NCBI GenBank assembly: GCA_025267735.1
Contig: CM046301.1
Location: 55,447,872-55,511,871, forward strand
DNA length: 64,000 bases
Direction: 5' to 3'
From: Mactra quadrangularis
Taxonomy: Eukaryota; Mollusca; Bivalvia; Venerida; Mactridae
The notes under the pieces were generated by a model. It had not been told where the DNA came from and ran no database searches. It worked only from the letters and a program-made list of their open reading frames with translations. The position numbers were made by a program, and so were the translations under genes. This document shows, piece after piece, positions 55,742-64,000 of this stretch; position 1 is the first letter of the stretch, and each line of letters begins with the position of its first letter.

Positions 55742-56345
55742 AGAGCAGCCCTGCGTTCAGTCACCGCGAACGTTCTGTAACGTTCTGTAACGTTCGCCAA
55801 CAGTAATAATTGAACGGCCTGTTAGCAAAAAACGTTTAAGGCCAACAGCTAACGGTTTTAGTATATAGTACGCGAATATGAAACAACCTGAAACAAAATA
55901 GTTCCAGTACATTTTGCAAAATAGTAACTGCCATAGCGAATAGACTATATCCGAAATTCAAATATTTGGGTTTTCCCCTTCGGTACAAACACACTTTCAC
56001 TGTTTCAATGAAAACGTGTGTAAAAAAAGAACAGTAGTATTTAATCTATAGTTCGAGTTGTTTAGCAATAATGTGTAGACAACTTTGTTTGTACCGCCTG
56101 TGCACGAAACGAAAAAACCCATAAATTTAATTTCTGGATTAGGTCTAACGGTGGTCGATGGTGTTACTTCCGTTGATTTAGATCAATACATGTACAAAAA
56201 AAACAAGTAAACAAGTCCTCCTCTCCGAATTATTCTAATAAAATAGAAGTAACGACTCCCTTGTCCGCCATCTTTAAACGTTCGCATTTCAACGGGTCGT
56301 TACGATTACTGTGTTTGGCTAACGCAAACTGCTAACTGAACGCAG
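55742..56345. mobile_element. CAGGGCTG-type element, copy 2 (~600 bp), inside satellite
   Basis: The left end CAGCCCTGCGTTCAGT and the right end ACTGAACGCAGCCCTG are inverted copies apart from two terminal bases. The subterminal CGCGAACGTTCTGTAACG is the family signature. It is inserted in the 13th satellite unit. The exact boundary is ambiguous by about three bases because the unit itself contains CTG at that point. Confidence 0.75.
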
Positions 56346-56622
56346 CCCTGTACACTAGGTCACGAACAAACATAACGTGAGCAGAGGATTGATAGTGAAC
56401 ACATTTAACACACAGGCTTTAGTGCCATGGGCATTTTGGACGAAGAAAGGTTATATAGAACTTTACCCTATGTACTATTTGATTGTTTTTCTACAGTTTG
56501 GCTGCAGCAAGAATTTGTGGACAAAAACAATATTTGGTTTACTTTCTGAAGATCACGAGACCATATATTCTGTATTTGTTTGAGCAAGTATTTTGTCCTA
56601 TTTGCTTTTAAAAAGCTAGACA

Positions 56623-56915
56623 TAGGCGGATCTAGCGGGGATCAGGGGGTTCTGACGCCCCCCCCCTAGAATTTCCAAAATGTACCTGTCCATTAGTGTT
56701 TTTCTTTACTGTAAGTCATTTTTAAGTAGCATGAAGCAATTGTTCTCGGTACATGCTTAACATACATGTAGATTTAATGGTTATGTAGTTTTTATTATCA
56801 ATATGTTGCATTGTTCTGCAAAATGTGTATAATGTGGTTGTGGTAAAAAAGTTTAGACCCCCCCCCCTAGAAAAAGTTCGAGACCCCCTCCCTAGGAAAT
56901 CTTGGATCCGCCCCT
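56623..56915. mobile_element. CAGGGGCGGATCC-type hAT MITE, copy 2
   Basis: Ends in TTGGATCCGCCCCT, with C-rich runs on both sides; the left end is decayed (TAGGCGGATCTAGCGG). Flanked by GCTAGACA (56615-56622) and GCTAGAAA (56916-56923), 8 bp with one mismatch. Opposite orientation to 31244-31487. Confidence 0.8.
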
Positions 56916-56923
56916 GCTAGAAA

Positions 56924-59274
56924 CTGTATGAGACTTTCTAAACTTAAATTGATATCTTTTCCTAGCAGATCAATTTGACTTATGAAAAATTTACAAGAAT
57001 AATAATTTAGTTCGGTTACAATGTCATGCCGCATAAGTAATATTTTATGAATATCTTAATTAATGTGATGTTACAACTTGTTATTAGATTATTTAGAGCT
57101 ATTTGATCGAGTTCCAGTTTATGGTTAAACATGATTAGAAATTATTGAGACCCACGTGAATAGTACCGCTTGTAAATAATTCATTTTGATGGTATTAAAA
57201 CAAAACGAATCAAGATAAGTAGCTGTCCAAACTGGACTCCGTACTGTATATAAATAAAAACACTAACACTTATATGCACGGCCAGACTATGTGTATTTAT
57301 TGCGTTGAACTTTACAGTCGGCAGATTAACAATATAATGAATACAAAATTATAAATGTACATGGCTATCACTATAAATATATAACATGGTTTTAAAGTAT
57401 TTCAACAAACACCAATCGTTCTTAACCATATATGTAAAAGGCAGAATCTACTAAAGCGTACTTATAATATATGCTACAAAATAAATGCATCCTTTTATGG
57501 CAGATCTTTTCACGTTTGCGATTCGACTCGCCCAGGAACAACCAGAGATAAAAAATTTAAAACAAAAATTCACTCTGGAAACCTGTGTCTATTTGTCAAT
57601 GTCGTATCGCTTGAATGTTAGACCTCATTCTGAAAAGACATATTTGTTGGCTCTATTTTCAAGCAAAGCTAACTATCTCTTGCCGGACGGCCATATCCGA
57701 ATATATACATGTATATATTAGCCAATGATCAGGAAAAACACAAATCTATCTCATCACAAATGTATAGAAACTAAAAATCAATCTTAACGCTATGACTACA
57801 GAGACTATAAATAATTACATATTGGCATGTTAAAATATATACTTCCAAAAACAATTTTAAGCATATAACATTGTCCATGTATAGGTAATAAATAGCGTCA
57901 TGACTGATAAACTGAAATACGTTAATAAATGTGTTTTAGTTTCAGCATTAATATCATGAAACTGGCTATTAATATTATATATATATATATTATGCAAATA
58001 ATATCGATTAGTAGGAAACAAGGTGTTGACAGTGTGAAGTCGCCTGGTAGAATGATTCAAATCTAAATTACTACACATATTAAAATAGAAACATTTTCAC
58101 GCTTTTCTCGTGCAACTGACCAATACAATCACTGTATGAAAACTGCGTCGCGTTAAGACAAATATTTCACGCTATACTATCGAACCGCGTGAAATAGATA
58201 TTCTTTATGGTTATTATATGCATACTGGAACCCAACCGTACATGTTTTACATCAACATAGTGTCATTTATGTTTTTTTCAGTTTTGATCACGTCGCTGCA
58301 TGCGTAACTTTTCGGCTGTTATTGCCTAATCACTGTCTAACTCTTTCTCATGGGGGCCGCCATTGAAGTCAGCAAAGGTTTGACTAAAACGCGTACGTAC
58401 TTTATGTGGCAAGACAGCTAAACGAGAAATTTTAGGTTAATGAATTAATTATCTGACGTCTTTTGTAAACATTTCATTTGTTTTGTTTAGCATTTATATA
58501 TTATCTTTAAAATGAGTTTTTCATGTTGTGTTATCTTAGGTACATCAACTGAGACCTAAAACAACATTTTAAATAATATATTACATATTAATATAATTAT
58601 AAAACATACAGTGCCATCCATAATTATCTTTACACTTTTGTAACTGTATGATTTGTATTTAAATTTTTACCAATTCTTGATAGATTAAAACATACATTCA
58701 GATTCGTGTGCAAGTGTAACAATTAGTTGTATAAAGTACCATTACTCTTCTTTCAAATGTTACAATATATTATAACTTTACCAATGCATAAATACATCTA
58801 AATGGAATAGAGGATATTCGTCAACTTTGGTGTAAGATCGATTTTTATTTCACCGAGTGAGCTCAGAAAATATATTTTCACGAGTGGCATAAGGTAATTT
58901 TAGACGACACTATATATAATTACCGGTTGATATAATTGACCATACCGTTTAAGTACAAAAATGTTTTAAAAAGCCTTTGGGCAATACCATTTAATCAGTA
59001 TATTGCAATTTCAATCTAAGTAAACTAAGAAAATTGGGAATAATTGAAAAAGTGACAGAAAGCATATTTTATTTATGTTATTTTGTTTATGATATACACC
59101 GATTGCTTCATTGAGCAAAAGCTTCATCATACAAGCTTATACGTTCCCCTTGCAGCTCAAATGACTCAGTGAATAGTTACATTCACGTGCTGCTGTAAAA
59201 CTAGGTTATTTAATATATGGACCTTTATTATGAACCTTTGAACGACAAATAAAGTTTACCTAATTCCAATTTGA
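56924..59274. other. Intergenic, no gene seen
   Basis: About 2.35 kb, AT-rich. A 58290-58430 stretch (GTCGCTGCATGCG, GACTAAAACGCG, AAGACAGC) is a relative of 39020-39140, an uncharacterised dispersed repeat. Near 58606, ACAGTGCCATCCATAATTAT looks like a mariner-type end without a visible partner. A 78-codon open frame at 57485-57721 has no recognisable feature. Confidence 0.45.
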
Positions 59275-59582
59275 TCGCTATCTCTGTAAACAGATAATTA
59301 TCCTGTAGACCGCTGTCGTACAGGATCTCTACTGTCTCCGTGGAAGGTCACGTCAAGATAAACTTTGTGTCGACCAATCAATGCGTAGCTTTCATCCAGA
59401 CGAAACACTATTATTAACATTTTGATTTCGTAATTTCTATTTTGAGACCAAGGTTGCAAGCTAATGTAACAGCGGTATTATTTACAGTCTGCGATTGGAC
59501 GGCTCATTTCAAATTGCGTGACGTAGACGATGTAAACAAGTTATATCATAACAATTTCGTCATGAATATTATGATGCGAAAA
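59275..59582. repeat. Half copy of the 1.0 kb foldback element
   Basis: Matches 1007-1315 (left arm and loop): CTGTAAACAGATAATTATCC, CCAATCAATGCGTAGCTTTC, CATGAATATTATGATG. The right arm is missing; the copy stops where GGTCCATAAGTTTCTTTAC begins. Confidence 0.8.
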
Positions 59583-60158
59583 GGGGTCCATAAGTTTCTT
59601 TACACATATTAAATTCAACACTTTTTGGTAAACATTGTACATTGATATCCTTAACTTGGAAATTTTAGCTTCACAACTGTAGCGTGTTCAATTACACAAA
59701 ACGTTACAGAACGTTACATAACGATACATTCGGAACTCCTCGGCCATTCGCTGCGAATAACCTAATCTAATACACAAATATGAGATTGTCAAGGCAATGA
59801 GTGATGTTTCAAAATTTACGGACTAAAACGAAACATCACTCAATGCCTAAACGAACATATATTTGTTTACTTTAACACCGGTAGTTTCAAAATAGCGTCT
59901 AAATATGTCCGAGATTATTCGCAGCGAATGGCCGAGGAGTTCCGAATGTATCGTTACGGAACGTTTTGTAACGTTCGCGATAACTGAACGCAGGGCTGAT
60001 ATGCAGTGTAACGTGAACCATCATTTATGCTCTTTCTAAATCATATATATAAAATAAAAATACTGAACACAATGTGTCAGCAGTATTTGTTTTTGTATAA
60101 ATTATAAGAGAAAATATGAAAAATAACATGTGTAAAGAAACTTTTGGACCTCCAGTGT
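59583..60158. mobile_element. Mariner-like TIR element (GGTCCAWAAGTTTCTTTACAC)
   Basis: GGTCCATAAGTTTCTTTACA at the left faces TGTAAAGAAACTTTTGGACC at the right. There is no transposase. It holds a CAGGGCTG-type MITE and abuts the truncated foldback copy, so this stretch is at least three elements deep. Confidence 0.65.
59675..59998. mobile_element. CAGGGCTG-type MITE, copy 3
   Basis: The right end CGATAACTGAACGCAGGGCTG and the interior TTCGCAGCGAATGGCCGAGG with ATACATTCGGAACTCCTCG match the family. The left end is decayed (GCGTGTTCAATTACACAAAA). A short palindrome (GAAACATCACTCAATGCC against GGCAATGAGTGATGTTTC) sits in its middle and may be a further insertion. Confidence 0.65.
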
Positions 60159-60857
60159 ATTGAGTTACGATCCCTTTTCGGTAAATTCACGATGTGCTTA
60201 GTACTGGATAAAAGCCTGGGTATAGAGATCTAAGGTTCTTCGTTGACAATGTATACCGTACATTGACTGACTGTTGCTATAGGAATAGAAAATGGTTAGA
60301 CAGCTGTACCAACATGACTATAATTCCAAAGTATAGTGCTATGAGGTTATGCCATATATGCTGGGATTGAAAATAGGGAGCCATTCCATATGAAACTACT
60401 ATAGATTAGTTTGTTTGTTTAAAATTAGGCTAAACACCGTTTGATATTTGACCATATCAGCTATTGAAATAAGACTTTGAACAATATCATTGAAATTGTA
60501 CTTTCTATTGACTATACGCGTATACACTTATGAAACTGCTCCCATTGATTCGGCAAAAATAGTATGTTTTGTGGAATTTTTACAATTGAGATAAAGCTTT
60601 AACGCGCCTTGAAATAAGGATAACATTTCATTTGAAACTAGTCTAAAATGTCACTTAACATAATGCTAAAACGTCATTTAAAACTGGGCTACGTCAGAAG
60701 TATGTCCATATATTTAATCCCATTGACTGCCCATGCGCAGCGGCCTTTATGTTATTGCATACAAAAAAGATGACCATTTTGCGTTCGTTGACTAACATGA
60801 ACAAATCGGTGATTACAAAAAGCAATATGATTAAAACGACATGTTTGAGCGTGATGT
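60159..60857. other. Intergenic, nothing seen
   Basis: AT-rich; no supportable feature. Confidence 0.4.
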
Positions 60858-61077
60858 TGAAATTATTTCTACGGCCATTCTCCCTCCTACCAATGATTCT
60901 TAATTATGTTACGCAGTTGTCAGTCACTGACGAAAGTATGCGCTTAGTAGTTGGTTAACAGCTAAATCCAGAGATTTAGCCTTTCCACGAGGAGTGAGTA
61001 GGTTGACTGACCGCCGTTTTATGACCTATATAATGTGTTGCTATGGTTTTAAACCCAACAAAACAAACAACAAAATC
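60858..61077 (+). mobile_element. tRNA-derived SINE, family D, copy 2 (headless)
   Basis: Shares TTATTTCTACGGCCATTCTC, GGTTAACAGCTAAATCCAGA and the GACCTATATAATGTGTTGCT end with 36884-37150 but lacks the tRNA head. It is flanked by TTGAGCGTGATGT at 60845-60857 and 61078-61090, an exact 13 bp target duplication, showing 5'-truncated retrotransposition. Confidence 0.88.
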
Positions 61078-61090
61078 TTGAGCGTGATGT

Positions 61091-61834
61091 GTCCTTATGG
61101 TTATTATTTCCTCCCCAGGGCAATTTAACCATTTTGTTCCCAAAACGAACATATACAACGATAGAGATTATATCTGTCTGTTCATTGTATGTCCTCAGGG
61201 TTCTAATTTCAGGCAGTATTAATTAGTTTAAATAATGTTTAATTGAATATATCTACACGTATACAACTCCACATATACATACATAATTATATATGTATAG
61301 TACATTATTATATATAATGTATATGTATTTATATGTATTTATACTTCGTCAACAATGTTTTATCGCCGAAGTTCAAGAGCTTCGGATTTTAAGTACATGT
61401 AGTTTCGTTATACCAATAACTTAAGTGGAGATAGAGATGCTTCCCTTTCCATATTGTGTTGAAACTTCAAAAATTAATTGAAAACACTACATCTGTAGAA
61501 TTCATGTCAAATTGATATTTACGCGTGATAATTGAAATACATGAGCCGATGCATTAACAGAAGATATGAATGCTAATCGCCTATTTTGAATTGACACCGT
61601 TGGCTAGTGATACAGTGTTGAATTACCATCATATTATTATTACGGCAATTCGCCGTTTCGGATCACTGAAAATTCGTACAAGAACAAGGGTTCATCAGTG
61701 GTTGAAATTCTTGAACTTATTGACACACATGTATAACACTTGACCAATGTCAACTAACTTAGAGGTCAAATAAGGATCCTCTTGTTTACAATATTGTGTT
61801 GTGTGAGTCCTGTTTGTGATCTGTAACGAAAAAC
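61091..61834. other. Upstream region of the fucosyltransferase gene
   Basis: Presumed promoter and 5' untranslated region. AT-dinucleotide-rich around 61258-61340 (TATATATAATGTATATG). No defined promoter element can be supported. Confidence 0.4.
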
Positions 61835-62953
61835 ATGCGGAAGAATAACAATCTTTTTCTAGGATTGTGCTTACTTATAGCTATTGTAGTTTTAGCCTTT
61901 GATTGGACGGATACAAACAGCAACAACACGGTAAAAAGGGTGGTCAACATATCTAAAAAGAATTACGTAGCAACGAATAGAGAATGCTTGAGGAACGTTA
62001 CAAGCTCTGATTCTGTACGAAAATGTTATCATTTAAATTGGGTTCAAAGTGATATTACACCCGATGTAGTCGCTAGATGTGCGTTCATACAGATGGGCGA
62101 GAAAAGAGGAGATTCATCAAACCAAATATTTCAAGTTGCTTCCCTATTTGGCATTGCTCACTCGCTAGATTTGATACCTATAATTAATAGCTCTTATCCT
62201 TTACTTGAACATTACAAGCTGCCTAACGTTATAGATATGAATTTAACCAACATAATGGATTGTGAAACCGAGATCCATCAATACTATGTGAAGTGCACCC
62301 AACCACGTTCAAAAGTTTTTAACATGACCATGTTTGGATTTAGACAATCCTGGAAATACTTCAAACAAATTGAAGGAGATATTGCAAACATTTTCAGACA
62401 TCAGTTCGTAAGACCTTCTGAGATGAAAGCAAATAAATTTCTTTCAACTTTGCCCACAAACTCTACAAAAGTCGCGGTTCATATACGCAGAACAACGGGA
62501 AAACGAATACAGCTTATGAGGCAGAGAGGGATTGCAGTTGGAGCTGAGTACTACAAACAAGCCATGTTGTTTTTCATATTAAATTATAATAATATCGATT
62601 TCGTTGTTTTGAGCGATGACATGAAATGGGTAAAGCCAAGAATTTTTGGAGATAATATATACTATAGTCCTTTTGTTGACAAAACTGATGATTTAGCTTT
62701 AATGTCAAAATGTGATCACGTGATATCAGCATATAGTACATATGGTTGGTGGGGTGCGTGGATGGCTAATGGAACAGCTGTTCATTATGCAGAAAACATC
62801 AAGAATATAACACGGATTTGTCAAGTTGATGAAATGAGTGACTATTTTACTCCTGGAACTTGTTTAATTTCAGAAATATTACAATTGCAACCTGCTCTTT
62901 ACAATGCTTTTTTCACGTTTGATCACAGTACTGATGACAGCAAGTCATTATAA
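61835..62953 (+). CDS. Alpha-1,2-fucosyltransferase-like protein (GT11), single exon, 372 aa
   Basis: Type II Golgi protein: a short cytoplasmic MRKNNN, a membrane segment at about 7-22, a stem, then the catalytic domain. GT11 blocks in order: RGDSSNQIFQVASLFGIA (91-108), the counterpart of the family's GRxxNQM block; VAVHIRR (213-219); FVVLSDDMKWVK (256-267); DDLALMSKCDHVIS (285-298) then STYGWWGAWMANG (301-313). The family transfers fucose from GDP-fucose to galactose in alpha-1,2 linkage. In most members HxRR is followed by GD; here it is HIRRTTG, so the usual aspartate is missing, which may alter activity. Several N-glycosylation sequons are present (for example NVT at 54, NMT at 163). 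Length fits the family. Invertebrate GT11 genes are often intronless and expanded. The acceptor substrate cannot be inferred. Confidence 0.9.
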   Translation: MRKNNNLFLGLCLLIAIVVLAFDWTDTNSNNTVKRVVNISKKNYVATNRECLRNVTSSDSVRKCYHLNWVQSDITPDVVARCAFIQMGEKRGDSSNQIFQVASLFGIAHSLDLIPIINSSYPLLEHYKLPNVIDMNLTNIMDCETEIHQYYVKCTQPRSKVFNMTMFGFRQSWKYFKQIEGDIANIFRHQFVRPSEMKANKFLSTLPTNSTKVAVHIRRTTGKRIQLMRQRGIAVGAEYYKQAMLFFILNYNNIDFVVLSDDMKWVKPRIFGDNIYYSPFVDKTDDLALMSKCDHVISAYSTYGWWGAWMANGTAVHYAENIKNITRICQVDEMSDYFTPGTCLISEILQLQPALYNAFFTFDHSTDDSKSL

Positions 62954-63483
62954 CTGAGAAAAATAACATACATTGGTGATATCGATTTCTATAATTAATA
63001 TAATAAATATTTATGTGAAAAAAACTTTCAATAACCACGAATACAATTGATATATACGTGTATGGACATCGTGCAAGCGAATTGTTACAATCAGGTGACA
63101 TGTGTAAATTGTTCGTAACGCATGTTCAACACGAAGGAGCACACGTATATAAGATATTGGGATAAAGTGACAAAATCAACATTTGTGTTGATTTTGCAAG
63201 AATTTAAGTTCATGTTTTTTTATTTATTGAAACTAACTCTTATGATAAAAACTATTCTGTGACAAATCCTTGTCAGAAGTTTGTTTTAGAAAACAAATGT
63301 GCTCAACATTCTTTGTTACATATACATGAATAAAAATTTTCACCTACATTCTTATTTAATTAATTTGGACTTAACCTCTCGATCATGGAATTCAGTATTC
63401 CTTATTTGATGTCCAACCATTAGCAGGCAATTTATTAAATCAGGCATTTAAAAAATATCTTAGACCTTAAGAATGGTGTCAGA
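62954..63483. other. Fucosyltransferase 3' region
   Basis: AT-rich; candidate AATAAA signals at 63002 and 63329. No other feature before the 34 bp satellite. Confidence 0.5.
63002..63007 (+). terminator. Possible polyadenylation signal of the fucosyltransferase
   Basis: AATAAA 49 bp after the stop codon; a second AATAAA is at 63329-63334. Confidence 0.5.
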
Positions 63484-64000
63484 AATCACGAAGAATGTTG
63501 TGAAACAAGGTTTGTATATAACATCACGAAGAATGTTGTGAAACAAGGTATGTAACATCACAAAGAATGTTGTGAAACAAGGTATGTAACATCACGTAGA
63601 ATGTTGTGAAACAAGGTATGTAACATCACGAAGAATGTTGTGAAACAAGGTATGTAGCATCACGAAGAATGTTGTGAAACAAGGTATGTAGCATCACGAA
63701 GAATGTTGTGAAACAAGGTATGTAACATCACGTAGAATGTTGTGAAACAAGGTATATAACATCACGAAGAATGTTGTGAAACAAGGTATGTAACATCACG
63801 AAGAATGTTGTGAAACAGGGTATGTAACATCACGTAGAATGTTGTGAAACAAGGTATGTATATAACATCACGAAGAATGTTGTGAAACAAGGTATGTAAC
63901 ATCACGTAGAATGTTGTGAAACAAGGTATGTAGCATCACGAAGAATGTTGTGAAACAAGGTATGTAGCATCACAAAGAATGTTGTGAAACAAGGTATGTA
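63484..64000 (+). repeat. 34 bp satellite, 15 units, continues past the window
   Basis: The unit reads ATCACGAAGAATGTTGTG then AAACAAGGTATGTAAC. Fifteen copies of the core GAATGTTGTGAAAC are visible. Variants are CGTAG/CGAAG/CAAAG and GTAAC/GTAGC; two units are longer by four bases (TATGTATATAAC type). The array starts about 530 bp downstream of the fucosyltransferase stop codon. Confidence 0.95.

Noticed and set aside
57485..57721. 78-codon frame on the plus strand
   Set aside because: Composition looks protein-like but there is no family resemblance, no splice partner and no regulatory context; treated as chance.

Overview
The window is nuclear DNA from an animal, most likely a marine mollusc and probably a bivalve. 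The evidence is AT-rich sequence, long GT-AG introns, metazoan-only gene content (isthmin, with a thrombospondin type 1 repeat and an AMOP domain), a GT11 fucosyltransferase, and a dense crowd of tRNA-derived SINEs, foldback and hAT/mariner/Mutator-type MITEs, a Helitron and satellite arrays. The mollusc call is inference; nothing here fixes a species.

Layout. 1-7.6 kb is gene-free: a ~600 bp foldback element, a SINE with an 11 bp target duplication, and a 27-unit satellite of 46 bp growing out of a SINE tail. 7.6-15.1 kb is a multi-layer transposon nest. A Mutator-like repeat (9 bp target duplication) was split by a 6.85 kb TA-flanked element. That element carries a motif at ~345 bp spacing and was itself entered by a 4.49 kb unit. 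The unit has two identical 663 bp direct repeats around a 644-residue DDE-transposase-like gene on the minus strand. 16.4-50.4 kb is one host gene on the plus strand, isthmin, in six coding exons; its five introns (12.3, 4.8, 12.9, 1.0 and 1.1 kb) hold most of the SINEs, MITEs, hairpins and simple repeats. 50.4-61.8 kb is gene-free: an exactly 12-unit 56 bp satellite, a Helitron, and CAGGGCTG-type and hAT-type MITEs. 61.8-63.0 kb is a single-exon alpha-1,2-fucosyltransferase-like gene. The last 0.5 kb is a 34 bp satellite that runs off the window.

How the parts relate. Isthmin (a secreted or cell-surface protein) and the fucosyltransferase (a Golgi enzyme) are unrelated neighbours; there is no operon logic. 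The transposase serves the mobile layer. The most informative structure is the mobile layer itself. Several insertions can be proven inside the window because an empty or differently interrupted paralogous copy lies elsewhere in the same 64 kb: the TA-flanked element against the 42.5 kb copy, the Helitron against 43.05 kb, and the 27.3 kb nested MITE against 44.7 kb.
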